Assembly (NCBI RefSeq): GCF_000024985.1
Contig: NC_013523.1
Coordinates: forward strand, 248,001-312,000
Length of the DNA stretch: 64,000 nt
DNA from: Sphaerobacter thermophilus DSM 20745
GTDB taxonomy: Bacteria; Chloroflexota; Chloroflexia; Thermomicrobiales; Thermomicrobiaceae
Reading direction: 5' to 3'
Below the pieces are notes generated by a model that searched no databases, was not told the DNA's origin, and worked only from the letters and a program-made list of their open reading frames with translations. A program made the position numbers and the translations under genes. Positions 13,704 to 22,207 of this stretch are shown piece by piece (position 1 is the stretch's first letter; every line of letters begins with the position of its first letter).

Positions 13704-16083
13704 CGCGCGCCCGCGCTTCCTGGATCCACCCGTACACGCGCTCCGGTGTGAGCGGCAGGTCGCCCACGCGGACGCCGAACGGCGCCAGGGCGTCCTCCAC
13801 CGCGTTCGCCACCGCCGCGGGCGACGGGATCGTGCCGCCCTCGCCCATGCCCTTCGTGCCGAGTGGCGTGAAGGGGGATGGGTTCTCGATGTGGGCTACT
13901 TCGATGTCCGGGATCTCCATCGCCGTGGGGCAGAGGTAGCTGCTGAAGTCGGTGTTGAGGAGTTGGCCGTTCGCGTCGTAGCGCAACTCCTCGAGCAGCG
14001 CGCCACCGATGCCCTGAGCCACGCCGCCGACGACCTGCCCCTCCGCGATCATGGGGTTGATGATGGTGCCGGCATCGTGCGCGACGACGAAGCGATCGAC
14101 CTGGACGAAGCCGGTGTCTACATCCACGGAGACCACCGCGATGAAGACTCCGGTCGGATGGGTCGTGTACAGGTTGAACGTGCCGTGCTCGTCGGGCACC
14201 CAGCGCACCACGCTGCTCGTCCAGGTGTAAGTGCCCTCGAGGTTGGCATCGACTCCCTCGGGCAGGGTGCCGTAGGGGCCGGGCCAGAGGTGAACCCGGT
14301 TGCCAATGTCCTTGAGCGCGATGGCGCGGTCCGGGCTCCCCTTGACCTGGGCCCGACCGCCGACGAGCTCCACGTCTTCGGGGTCCACTTCGAGCAGGTG
14401 ACCGGCGATCTTGCGTAGCTTGTCGCGGAGGACCCCCGCGGCCTCGTGCACGGCCGAGACGACGAACGTCGCACCCCGTGACGACCATGGGCCGAGCCCG
14501 TACGGGGTGGCGTCGGTATCCCCGAAGACCAGGCGAACATCATCGACCGAGACGCCGAGCACGTCGGCCGCGACCTGTGCCAGCGTCGTCTCGACGCCCT
14601 GGCCGATGTTCTGATGACTGGTAAGCACCTGGATGCCGCCTTCTGGCGTCATCCGCACCGTCGCCGGCTGGTAGCCGTTGAAGATGCCGTTGAAGACCGC
14701 CGCGCCTGAGGGCTCGAGCATGGCCGCGATGCCGATGCCCAGGTACTTCCCTTCGGCGCGCAACTCCGCCTGCCGCTGCCGCAGCGCCGGCGCGTCGATC
14801 ATCTCCAGGGCCATGTCCATGAGCCGGTCGTAGTCGCCGCTGTCGTACAGGGGGCCGGAGATCTGCTGGTAGGGGAACTCTTCCTTACGGATGAAGTTGC
14901 GGCGGCGAAGCTCATCGGGCGCGATGCCAAGCCGCTGCGCCATGATCTGCATCATGCGCTCCATCGGGTAGTTGGCGACATCTTTGCCGTACCCTCGGTA
15001 GGCGCCGTAGGGAGCCTTGTTGGTGACTACCCCGATGGTCTGCACCCGGTACGCGGGCACCTTGTAGGGGCCGGGGAAGTAGGCACCGGCGACCAGCAGC
15101 GAGGGCGTGCCCGCGGCGTGGCACGTGCCGTCGACGCCGATGTTCCCGGTCAGGCTGACATCCAGACCCAGGATGCGGTAGTCGGCGTCCAGCGCGACCC
15201 TCATGGTGCAGGTGTAGTCGCGCGACTGCACCCCGGTCAGAAGGTTCTCGGTCCGGTCCTCGGTCCACTTCACCGGCCGGCCGAGCAAAAGGGAGACGGC
15301 GCAGGGGATGACCTCCACATCGGCCTGCAACTTCGTTCCGTATCCCCCGCCGACGTCGGGCGCGATGACCCGGATGTTCTGCTCCGGCATCTGGAGCGTC
15401 TGGGCCAGGAGCGTGCGCACCTGATGCGGCGCCTGGGTCGAGCAGGTGACGTGAAGCATCCCGGTCGCCGGGTTGTAGTCGGCCAGGCAACTCCGCGTCT
15501 CCATCGGGGTTCCGGTGTAGCGGCTGTGGGTGATGGTCTCCTCGAAGACGTGCGTCGCCTCGGCGAACGCGCGTTCCACGTTGCCGATGCTGTTGGACCA
15601 GTCCAACTGGATGTTGTTGTCCCAGTCCTCATACAGCAGCGCCGTTGGGGCGAGCGCGTCCTCGATCGTGACGACGGGCGGGAGTTCCTCGTATTCCACC
15701 TCGATCAGATCGACCGCGTCCTCGGCCACGTAGCGATCCACCGCCGCCACCACCGCTACCGGCTCACCCACGTAGCGCACCTTGTCGACGGCGACAGCGT
15801 AGAGCGTTGGGACCTTGGTCAGGATGTCGATGGTCCGCGCGAGCGGTCCCCACACCTGGCGTAGATCCTCCCCGGTGAAGACCGCGGCGACGCCGGGGAG
15901 GTCGCGCGCCGCGCGGGTGTCGATGCGCCGGATCCGTGCGTGGGCGTACGGACTCCGTGCCATGGCGAGGTGCAGTGTGCCGGCCGGCTCGAGATCGTCG
16001 GTGTAGCGGGCGTGGCCCGTCAGGAACTTCGGGTCCTCCTTCCGCTTGACGCTCGCACCGAGCCACTTGGTGGTGGTTACCAT
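13690..16083 (-). CDS. Molybdenum hydroxylase large subunit, CoxL-like (not form I CODH)
   Basis: This 797-residue molybdopterin-cytosine-dinucleotide subunit starts 'MVTTTKWLGASVKRKEDP'. The active-site loop is 'GAYRGYGKDV' instead of the AYRCSFR loop of form I CO dehydrogenase, so CO oxidation is unlikely. The catalytic Glu is in 'KGMGEGGTIPSPAAVANAV' near the C-terminus, and 'DVGGGYGTKL' is a cofactor-contact motif. ATG 16083 fits the family start, although the frame is open 15 codons upstream. It follows the iclR gene by 64 bases and precedes MBL, CoxM and CoxS, giving the order L-M-S with a hydrolase inserted. The substrate is unknown; an aldehyde, N-heterocycle or CoA-ester ring is possible. 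Confidence 0.85.
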   Translation of the reverse strand: MVTTTKWLGASVKRKEDPKFLTGHARYTDDLEPAGTLHLAMARSPYAHARIRRIDTRAARDLPGVAAVFTGEDLRQVWGPLARTIDILTKVPTLYAVAVDKVRYVGEPVAVVAAVDRYVAEDAVDLIEVEYEELPPVVTIEDALAPTALLYEDWDNNIQLDWSNSIGNVERAFAEATHVFEETITHSRYTGTPMETRSCLADYNPATGMLHVTCSTQAPHQVRTLLAQTLQMPEQNIRVIAPDVGGGYGTKLQADVEVIPCAVSLLLGRPVKWTEDRTENLLTGVQSRDYTCTMRVALDADYRILGLDVSLTGNIGVDGTCHAAGTPSLLVAGAYFPGPYKVPAYRVQTIGVVTNKAPYGAYRGYGKDVANYPMERMMQIMAQRLGIAPDELRRRNFIRKEEFPYQQISGPLYDSGDYDRLMDMALEMIDAPALRQRQAELRAEGKYLGIGIAAMLEPSGAAVFNGIFNGYQPATVRMTPEGGIQVLTSHQNIGQGVETTLAQVAADVLGVSVDDVRLVFGDTDATPYGLGPWSSRGATFVVSAVHEAAGVLRDKLRKIAGHLLEVDPEDVELVGGRAQVKGSPDRAIALKDIGNRVHLWPGPYGTLPEGVDANLEGTYTWTSSVVRWVPDEHGTFNLYTTHPTGVFIAVVSVDVDTGFVQVDRFVVAHDAGTIINPMIAEGQVVGGVAQGIGGALLEELRYDANGQLLNTDFSSYLCPTAMEIPDIEVAHIENPSPFTPLGTKGMGEGGTIPSPAAVANAVEDALAPFGVRVGDLPLTPERVYGWIQEARARDGGN

Positions 16084-16147
16084 GCGTCCGCCTCCAATCG
16101 GTCGGTCAGCAACGTGACGACCTCGCACGCACGGTCATCACGGCGGG

Positions 16148-17077
16148 TCACGATCGACGATTGCGTCTCGGAACAGCCGCAGTCGCACTCCGTCGCCCGC
16201 TGCCCGCCCGCGATCCATCGCGCGGCGCCGAGGCTGTGTCCGCCTCGGCAGCGAACAACGGCGAGGGCGGCGGGTGCGACTCGGGGCATCCCAGGAGGCG
16301 TGATGCCTCACGGGCGGCACCGACCACCGCCCGCACGAGAGCCTTGCCCGACTCGGCATAACGCACCGCCGGGATCGCAACGGTGTACGAGCCGACGGGG
16401 AATGCGCTTCGGTCGAAGAACGGCGACGCGATGCAGACGACCCCTTCGGAGAACTCCTCGTGATCGACCGCCCAGCCGCGCCGGGCTGTCATGCGCAGGT
16501 GGTCAAGCAGGGTATCGAGCGTGGTGATGGTCGCCGCTGTTCGCCGGGGCAGCCCGCGCCAGGCGAAGTAGTCGCGCACCTGGCTCTCGGGTAGGAAGGC
16601 CAGGATCGCTTTCCCGGAGGCGCGCGCGTGAGCATAGCCCCGGTAGCCGATCTCCAGGCTCCGGACGTGGAGCGCGCGCGAGCCTTCCAGGTAGCGCTGG
16701 AGGACGATGTCGTCACCGTACCAGCCGGTGAGGTAGGTGGTCTCGTCCACCTCCTCCCGCAGTCGTGCCAGGATGTTCAACAGCTCGGGGGACGGCGCCA
16801 GCATGCTCCGCAGGCTGTCCTGCAGGAACGCCACGCGGCTCCCGAGACCGAACCGGCCACCCGGGAGCCGCACGATGTAGTTCTCCGACTCCATCGTCCG
16901 GAGCAGGTGGTAGCAGGTGCCCAGCTTGATCCCGAGGCGATAGCTGAGGGACTTGGCGGTCGCCTCACCGTTGCCCTCGGCGACGGCTTCCAACAGGCGC
17001 AGTCCCCGCTGGAGGGTAACGAGTATCCCATCCTGCCGCTGATTCGCAGGTACGCCGCTGACGTTCACGTTGTCCAT
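16148..17077 (-). CDS. IclR family transcriptional regulator
   Basis: This is a 309-residue regulator. The N-terminal winged helix-turn-helix is in 'TLQRGLRLLEAVAEGNGEAT' and 'SLSYRLGIKLGTCYHLLRTM'; the IclR effector domain contains 'GYRGYAHARASGKAILAFL' and 'IASPFFDRSAFPVGSYTVAI'. The Arg-rich C-terminal tail is longer than in typical IclR proteins (about 250 residues). ATG 17077 has AAAGGA upstream; the open frame extends 21 codons further. It is the first gene of the minus-strand cluster running to E1-beta and most probably controls it in response to the pathway substrate. Confidence 0.9.
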   Translation of the reverse strand: MDNVNVSGVPANQRQDGILVTLQRGLRLLEAVAEGNGEATAKSLSYRLGIKLGTCYHLLRTMESENYIVRLPGGRFGLGSRVAFLQDSLRSMLAPSPELLNILARLREEVDETTYLTGWYGDDIVLQRYLEGSRALHVRSLEIGYRGYAHARASGKAILAFLPESQVRDYFAWRGLPRRTAATITTLDTLLDHLRMTARRGWAVDHEEFSEGVVCIASPFFDRSAFPVGSYTVAIPAVRYAESGKALVRAVVGAAREASRLLGCPESHPPPSPLFAAEADTASAPRDGSRAGSGRRSATAAVPRRNRRS

Positions 17078-17140
17078 GGCGCTGATCCTTTCGCGCTCCA
17101 GCGTAGTGAGGGGGAGAGAGTGAGTCAAGATAAACGACAT

Positions 17141-17156
17141 GGATTTTCAAATATCC
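17141..17156. promoter_or_regulatory. Candidate IclR operator (imperfect palindrome)
   Basis: GGATTTTCAAATATCC matches its reverse complement at 12 of 16 positions. It lies in a markedly AT-rich patch between the predicted -10 box and the iclR start codon. IclR proteins bind AT-rich 14-16-bp palindromes of this kind, so autoregulation is plausible. Confidence 0.4.
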
Positions 17157-17183
17157 GGAAAAAGTCGTAGCGAGGTGCGCGAA

Positions 17184-17212
17184 AGCGTATACGGTGTCGG
17201 GCCTCAAGTCAA
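17184..17212 (-). promoter_or_regulatory. Putative promoter of the iclR-cox-E1 cluster
   Basis: On the minus strand TTGACT (17207-17212) and TACGCT (17184-17189) are separated by 17 bases. The -35 box is 5/6 to consensus, the -10 box 3/6. The rest of the gap 17078-17401 contains the palindromic GCGATAATCGC near 17356 before the opposite gene; nothing else is evident. Confidence 0.45.
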
Positions 17213-17401
17213 GCCGGTCGGAGTCGGGCTGCCGCGCGAGGTCAGGGAACACAACCGTGGGCAACCATCCGCTGCGGGCCCCACTGCCTTCCCTGTGGGC
17301 GCCTACGATGGTTCGAGACGAGTTCCTGCGCGCTGGACGGCATCATTGCCATTAGGCGATAATCGCTTATCTGTCGCTCTAGGGGCACGGAGGAGAGGAG
17401 G

Positions 17402-18823
17402 ATGATGCGCTCAGTCACGCGGATCATCGTGCTCGTCCTGGCCGTCGCGCTGCTACCGGTGATGCCGGCGGCGGCCGAGCCGATCGGCCATGACGCCTTT
17501 CGGCGCACCTGGGAGCGCACCGACTTGCCGGTAGCGACGCTCCGGGTGAGCCGCACCTGGATGTGGGGGCCGGAGCCGTTCAGCCCGGTCTTGTACGAGG
17601 AATACGCCCAGGCGCCGGGCGGAAAGCGGCAGGTACAGTACTTCGACAAGTCGCGCATGGAGATCTACGACCCCGCGGCGGACCCAAGCGCGCTCTGGTA
17701 CGTCACTAACGGGCTGCTGGCGCGGGAGCTGATCACCGGAGAGATGCAGGTCGGGGACCGGGAGTTCCGCACGCTCGTCCCGGCTGAGGTGAACGTCGCG
17801 GGTGACCCGGACGACCCGACTGGCCCGACCTATGCCACGTTCAACCCGCTGATGGCCGCCGCGCCGATGCCGGACGGGTGGCGGATCACCGCGACGGTGG
17901 ATCGCGCGGGTAATGTCGGAGTCGACCCGGCACTGGCGCGGTTCAACGTCCGTGCGGTCGCCGTCGGGGCGCCGACCGGGCACACGGTTGCCTCTGTCTT
18001 CTGGGAGTTCATGCACAGCGCGGGGCTGGTCTACCGCGATGGTCAGTACGTGCATGACCAGCTGGCGGAGAACCCCTTCTACATCACGGGCTACCCGCTA
18101 ACCGAGGCGTACTGGACGACGGTTCGCGTCGGCGGGGTGCCGAAGCTGGTGCTGGCGCAGGTATTCGAGCGGCGGGTCCTGACCTACACGCCGGAAAACC
18201 CTGAGGGCTGGAAGGTCGAGGCGGGCAACGTCGGGCAGCACTACTACCGCTGGCGCTACGGGCAGATCGGCGCGCCCGACCCGGACCCGGGCCCGCCGCC
18301 CGGCCACGAGCCGTCGGAGCAACCCGACCCCGGCCCGTTGAGTTTCCCGGATGGCACCTATCGGGTCGGCATCGACATCGCGCCCGGCACCTACCGCAAC
18401 ACCGACTCGTCTCAGTTCTGCTACTGGGAGCGCCTCAGCGGCTTCACCGGCGAGCTCAACGACATCATCGCCAACGGATTCTCCGATGCGCGTCAGATCG
18501 TCACGATCGCCCCGACGGATGCCGGCTTCGTCTCACGGCGCTGCGGCCGCTGGGTGCCGGACGATACGCCGCTCACGAGCAGCCCGACAGCGCCGTTCGG
18601 TGATGGGATGTACCGGGTTGGACGGGACATCGCGCCCGGCCTCTGGCGGAACAGCGACTCGACAGGGTTCTGCTACTGGGAGCGGCTGCGAGGCTTCAGT
18701 GGCGAGTTCGACGACATTATCGCCAACGAGTTCAGCAACGCTCCGCAGATCGTGCGAATCGCACCGACCGATGTCGGCTTCAGCGCCTCCCGCTGCGGGA
18801 TATGGACGAGGATCGGGGACTAG
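17402..18823 (+). CDS. Secreted protein with two C-terminal Cys-containing repeats
   Basis: This is a 473-residue protein. A Sec signal peptide ends near 'PVMPAAAEP'. The central part (about residues 200-290) resembles the 'GYPLTE...VQVFERRVLTYTPEN' modules seen in the deacetylase at 30.7-31.9 kb. After a Pro-rich linker ('DPDPGPPPGHEPSEQPDPG') come two repeats of about 70 residues each. Both carry 'YRVG(I/R)DIAPG', 'FCYWERL.GF.GE', 'DIIAN.FS.A.QIV.IAPTD' and 'RCG.W', so each repeat has two Cys that may form a disulphide. Function is unknown; an envelope or extracellular binding role is likely. GGAGGAGAGGAGG precedes the start. It is divergent from iclR and not obviously part of a larger operon. 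Confidence 0.75.
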   Translation: MMRSVTRIIVLVLAVALLPVMPAAAEPIGHDAFRRTWERTDLPVATLRVSRTWMWGPEPFSPVLYEEYAQAPGGKRQVQYFDKSRMEIYDPAADPSALWYVTNGLLARELITGEMQVGDREFRTLVPAEVNVAGDPDDPTGPTYATFNPLMAAAPMPDGWRITATVDRAGNVGVDPALARFNVRAVAVGAPTGHTVASVFWEFMHSAGLVYRDGQYVHDQLAENPFYITGYPLTEAYWTTVRVGGVPKLVLAQVFERRVLTYTPENPEGWKVEAGNVGQHYYRWRYGQIGAPDPDPGPPPGHEPSEQPDPGPLSFPDGTYRVGIDIAPGTYRNTDSSQFCYWERLSGFTGELNDIIANGFSDARQIVTIAPTDAGFVSRRCGRWVPDDTPLTSSPTAPFGDGMYRVGRDIAPGLWRNSDSTGFCYWERLRGFSGEFDDIIANEFSNAPQIVRIAPTDVGFSASRCGIWTRIGD

Positions 18824-18988
18824 AGATGCGTGTTGCGTGTTCCGTGTTCCGTCATGCGTGATGCGTCATGCGTCCCCCTCATCCCCGATCCCTCTCGGAC
18901 GGAGCCCACCAGGGGAGAGGGGAGCACTACTCATTTCATTATGGGTTTATGGGTGACGTATGACGCATGACGTATGACGTTCTCTGCA
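18824..18988. repeat. Composite intergenic repeat, copy A
   Basis: Three parts are visible: GCGTGTTGCGTGTTCCGTG-type words (18831-18870), a G/C-rich ~55-bp core (CCCTCATCCCCG... to ...AGGGGAGAGGGGAG, about 18873-18925), and GACGTATGACGCATGACG-type words (about 18954-18978). The reverse complement of this core and word set is the element at 21.04-21.16 kb, so two copies face each other around the next two genes. Confidence 0.6.
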
Positions 18989-19531
18989 CTAGCCAAGGAC
19001 CTCGTCCTCGTCCTCGTCATCACCGCGAGCTGCGAAGAGCCACCAGAGGACGACGGCGCCGAGGATGCCAGCGATGACCCAGATGACCCAGCCGGCCCGC
19101 TGGAAGATGCTCTCTCCCGCGACGTCCGCCTCGAAGCTGGCCTGCCCCTGCCCGTCGGGCCCGTCGACGAGCACGGTGAAGCGCCAGGTGCCCTCGCTGG
19201 GGATCTCGAACTCGGCGGCGTAGTAGTTCGGTTCGGTCGCCTGATCTTGCGTCGCCGGTTGTTCGATGGTTTCGCCGCCGTCGAGCGGTTCCGCCGTGAC
19301 CAGGAGGCGCGCATCGAGCACGAACTCGTCGGTCTCCGGCCGCTGGAGGAGCACGCTGATGTCCACCAGCCCGACCCGCAGTGGCGATGGGCTCGAGGTC
19401 ACGGTCAGGTCATAGGGGCCGACCCGTTGCCGGTCGATGCGGACCTGGCCCCCGTTCGCCAGCGTGGACATCGGGAGGAGCGCTGCAAGGCACGCCAGCA
19501 GCGCCAGTGCCACCAGTCGCCGGTTGATCAT
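18989..19531 (-). CDS. FixH/YtkA-like membrane-anchored protein
   Basis: This is a 180-residue protein with a signal peptide ('LALLACLAALLPMSTLA'), an extracytoplasmic beta-rich domain and one C-terminal membrane helix ('VIWVIAGILGAVVLWWLF') followed by an acidic cytoplasmic tail (DDEDEDE). The domain pattern 'GPYDLTVTSSPSPLRVGLVDISVLL' and 'WRFTVLVDGPDGQG' resembles the FixH/YtkA families, which occur with cytochrome-oxidase and copper-trafficking genes. It is the last gene of the minus-strand copper cluster, 37 bases after the polyferredoxin gene. The exact role is unknown. Confidence 0.65.
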   Translation of the reverse strand: MINRRLVALALLACLAALLPMSTLANGGQVRIDRQRVGPYDLTVTSSPSPLRVGLVDISVLLQRPETDEFVLDARLLVTAEPLDGGETIEQPATQDQATEPNYYAAEFEIPSEGTWRFTVLVDGPDGQGQASFEADVAGESIFQRAGWVIWVIAGILGAVVLWWLFAARGDDEDEDEVLG

Positions 19532-19568
19532 GCAGGAGATCCCTTCCTCGCCGCTCGTCTCGCCGCTA

Positions 19569-21026
19569 TCAGCCGGCCAGCATGGTACCGCGCATCTCCA
19601 TCGGGAGCGACATCAGCCACAGCCCGAGCGCGGAGAGGAGGAAGCAGAGGACCACCCACGGGAGTGCGGCTGCGCGGGTCTGGCGGCGGCCGCGGTAGTG
19701 GTCGCCGGCCACGCGGCGCACGGCCCAAAGGGAACCGAGCAGTCCACCGATGAGGAAGGCCGCCTCGATCGGGTCGGTCCACTCGACGGGCACCAGCGCC
19801 GCCAGGTCCCAGCGGGGCGTGCCGAGGATCGGCAGGCCCATGTCAGCCATGAAGCTCTGCGTCACCGGGACAATCGTCAGCGCGCCGACGAGGAAGTGGA
19901 AGCCGTAGTGGGCCAGCCACATGCCGAAGCCGAGCGGGACCAGCGCGTAGCTGAAGCGCACGGCCGTCCCGACGAGCGAGCCGCGATCCCCGGTGAGCCG
20001 GCGCGTCGCGAGCGCTGCTCCGGCCAGGAGGAGCAGCGGCACGATGCCGAGGAAGAGCCCGAACATCAGGGCGAGGAGTGCCGGGCGGGACGTGAGCCCG
20101 AACAGGCCCGCCATCCACGCCTCGAGGCGGTAGACCGGCTCGACCATGCCGAAGGCGTTGAGGAAGGCGCCGAAGACCAGCACCAGCACCAGCGCGGCGA
20201 GGTCGGTCCGCTGCGCGGGTCGGCCGACGCCGGAGCGCTGCACGTCGAGCCGGAACTCGCGGCTCGGGTGGCGGCGGAGGACGCCGACGTTGTCGTATGG
20301 GCAGGCCTGCACGCAGTCGAGGCAGAAGGTGCAGTCGATGTTCCCGACCTTGCGCTGCTGGAACAGCCAGAGCTCACAGCCATTCTGCGTGATCCGCCCA
20401 TCCGGTCCGGTGCGACCGCTGATGCAGTCCTTGGTGGTGCAGGTGGCGCAGGTATTCGGGTCACGGACGCTCACCTCGAGCGGTGAGGCCATGGCGTTGA
20501 CGAAGTGGAACTGCCCGATCGGGCAGACGTGCTTGCAGAAGGCGGCGCCTTTGAAGAACCCGTCGATCACGAAGGCGGCGACGAAGTAGGTCAGCGCGAC
20601 CCAGGCGGTCAGGAGCGGGCTGCTCCAGAGCGAGAACGCCTCATAGGCCCAGAAGAAGACGACGAGGACGCCGACCGCGAGCCACTTGCCGGGCAACCAG
20701 CTCGGCCAGGCGCGGCTCGCGGGGAGCAGCCGCTTCGCCAGCCGGCGCGGGAGCATGAAGGGGCAGGCAAAGCAGAAGAGGTTGCCCGCGACCAGCAGGG
20801 CGAGGACGACGAATCCCCGCCAGTGGACCCAGGGCAGGACCCCCGCCAGGTTCTTCGGCGCCAGCGTGGGGCCGAAAAAGCCGTCGTACAGGATCGCCAG
20901 GCTGAGCAGGAGCATCGGCACCTGCACGGCCGTTCGAGCGTGCCGCCAGCGCAGGAAGCGCCCCAGCACCGGCACCCGGAGCAGATCGAAGCGGGGTCGT
21001 GCTGCGGTTCGTGTCAGCGTAGCCAT
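19569..21026 (-). CDS. Polytopic 4Fe-4S ferredoxin-like membrane protein (NosR/NapH/CcoG type)
   Basis: This is a 485-residue protein with about ten hydrophobic segments. Cysteines that could bind iron-sulfur clusters lie in 'FCFACPFML', 'AAFCKHVCPIGQFHF', 'NTCATCTTKDC' and, as a classical ferredoxin motif, 'IDCTFCLDCVQACPYDN'. The layout resembles the polyferredoxin part of NosR/NapH and of CcoG-like copper/oxidase-assembly proteins. It probably moves electrons across the membrane to reduce copper or an assembly partner; that is inferred from its neighbours (YtkA-like, PCu(A)C, Sco). No Rieske or FMN domain is present. Confidence 0.7.
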   Translation of the reverse strand: MATLTRTAARPRFDLLRVPVLGRFLRWRHARTAVQVPMLLLSLAILYDGFFGPTLAPKNLAGVLPWVHWRGFVVLALLVAGNLFCFACPFMLPRRLAKRLLPASRAWPSWLPGKWLAVGVLVVFFWAYEAFSLWSSPLLTAWVALTYFVAAFVIDGFFKGAAFCKHVCPIGQFHFVNAMASPLEVSVRDPNTCATCTTKDCISGRTGPDGRITQNGCELWLFQQRKVGNIDCTFCLDCVQACPYDNVGVLRRHPSREFRLDVQRSGVGRPAQRTDLAALVLVLVFGAFLNAFGMVEPVYRLEAWMAGLFGLTSRPALLALMFGLFLGIVPLLLLAGAALATRRLTGDRGSLVGTAVRFSYALVPLGFGMWLAHYGFHFLVGALTIVPVTQSFMADMGLPILGTPRWDLAALVPVEWTDPIEAAFLIGGLLGSLWAVRRVAGDHYRGRRQTRAAALPWVVLCFLLSALGLWLMSLPMEMRGTMLAG

Positions 21027-21038
21027 CGGAGATCCTTA

Positions 21039-21156
21039 GGCGTCATGCGTGTTGCGTGATACGTGTTCCCTGTTCCGTAGTTCTCCCCTCTCCCTTGGTG
21101 GGCTCCGTTCGAGCGGGGCCGGGGGTGAGGGGGACGCGTGACGCATGACGCATGAC
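21039..21156. repeat. Composite intergenic repeat, copy B (inverted relative to copy A)
   Basis: GCGTCATGCGTGTTGCGTG-type words (21039-21078) are followed by a core CTCCCCTCTCCCTTGGTGGG... (about 21084-21134) and then GACGCGTGACGCATGACGC-type words to 21156. The core matches the reverse complement of the core near 18.9 kb. It fills the gap between the polyferredoxin gene and the YtkA-like lipoprotein gene. Confidence 0.6.
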
Positions 21157-21618
21157 TCAATGCCCCGCGTCCTCGTGGTCGTCGTGGTCGCCGTGGTCCC
21201 CGTTGTGCTTGTCATCCCCGTGGACGCCGGGGAGATCCTCGCTGTGCTCGAAGGAGGTGCCGTCGGCGAGCGTCACGCGGGCGGTGAGGATCCAATCGCC
21301 GCCCATGGTGAACTCGAACCCCTCGGTCACGTACTGGCCGTCACCCTGGTGGTGCGCGTCGGCGAAGACGGGCTTCATTCCGGCGTGGCTCATGTTCCCC
21401 TCGACCTCCACCGTGGCGCCCGTCACCGGCGCGTTGTCCTGATCACGGATCGTCACGGTCACGGTCGCCGGGCCCACGGCGGCGGGTGACGGTTCGACTG
21501 CGAGCGTTACCTGGTAGTTCGAGGGCGCCTCTGACGAGGCGCTGCGCCCGCAGGCCACGCCGACCGTCAGGACCGCCACAACCGCGAGCAGGACCAGCCC
21601 GCGGCTGAACTGCCTCAT
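21157..21618 (-). CDS. YtkA-like lipoprotein with His/Asp-rich tail
   Basis: This is a 153-residue predicted lipoprotein: hydrophobic leader and lipobox 'VGVACGRS' with the acylated Cys at residue 23. A YtkA-type beta domain follows ('VTVTIRDQDNAPVTGATVEV', 'MSHAGMKPVFADAHHQGDG'). The C-terminus is rich in His and Asp ('HGDDKHNGDHGDHDDHEDA'), a likely metal-binding tail. It overlaps the PCu(A)C gene by 4 bases (ATGA), so the two are co-translated. Copper binding or delivery to cytochrome oxidase is the natural inference. Confidence 0.75.
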   Translation of the reverse strand: MRQFSRGLVLLAVVAVLTVGVACGRSASSEAPSNYQVTLAVEPSPAAVGPATVTVTIRDQDNAPVTGATVEVEGNMSHAGMKPVFADAHHQGDGQYVTEGFEFTMGGDWILTARVTLADGTSFEHSEDLPGVHGDDKHNGDHGDHDDHEDAGH

Positions 21619-22175
21619 GGCTCTCGTACCTCCACCTCGATCGTCATCTCTCCGGCGCGTTCGAACTGCAGCGTGGCCGAGAAACGATCCCCCACCTCCA
21701 GGTCACGTGTGAGACCGATCAGCATGATGTGCTCCGCGCCGGGCTTCAGCTCCGCTTTGCCGCCCGCGGGGATGGTCACCCCGTCGATCGGCCCCATCCG
21801 CATGACGCCGCTCGCGTCGATAGTGCTGCGGTGGATCTCCACCACCTCGGCTACGTCGGTGGTCGCCGCCACCAGGCGGTCGTCCTCGTTGCCGGGGTTG
21901 CTGATCGTCAGGAAGATCGCGCTGGTGCCGCCGCCATGACCCCCGTGGGCGCTGTTGTCGTCGGTAGCCTCGTCCGTCTCATCGTGGGACATCGTTGACT
22001 GGCCAGGAGATGCCAGGCCGGGCCGCGCCCAGGGCTCGTCCAGCCGGAGCCCGCCGGCCTCGGCCTCTTCGGACCCTCCGCAGGCTGTCAACGCCACCAG
22101 GGCCAGTACGATCAGCAAGACCAGGCCGGGAGCCCGTCGCGCTCGTGGCCACCAGCCCTTCCCGTGCGTCACCAT
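21615..22175 (-). CDS. PCu(A)C copper chaperone lipoprotein
   Basis: This is a 186-residue exported protein. After a basic N-terminus comes a hydrophobic stretch with lipobox 'VALTACGG'. The PCu(A)C copper site appears as H-x(n)-M-x(n)-H-x-M: 'VEIHRSTIDASGVMRMGPID' followed by 'PGAEHIMLIGL'. An extra His-rich loop ('SAHGGHGGG') precedes the domain. The protein delivers Cu(I) to the CuA site of cytochrome oxidase or to Sco. ATG 22175 was chosen because AAGGAG lies just upstream; a longer open frame runs into the Sco gene. It is in a tight cluster with two Sco genes. Confidence 0.85.
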   Translation of the reverse strand: MVTHGKGWWPRARRAPGLVLLIVLALVALTACGGSEEAEAGGLRLDEPWARPGLASPGQSTMSHDETDEATDDNSAHGGHGGGTSAIFLTISNPGNEDDRLVAATTDVAEVVEIHRSTIDASGVMRMGPIDGVTIPAGGKAELKPGAEHIMLIGLTRDLEVGDRFSATLQFERAGEMTIEVEVREP

Positions 22176-22207
22176 CCACTCCTTCTCAGTCGTCACCTGG
22201 CTCAACA

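Noticed and set aside
13690-16083. Aerobic CO dehydrogenase (form I CoxL)
   Set aside because: The AYRCSFR active-site loop is missing; the loops in all three CoxL-like proteins of this window are AYRGYGK or AYRGAGR.
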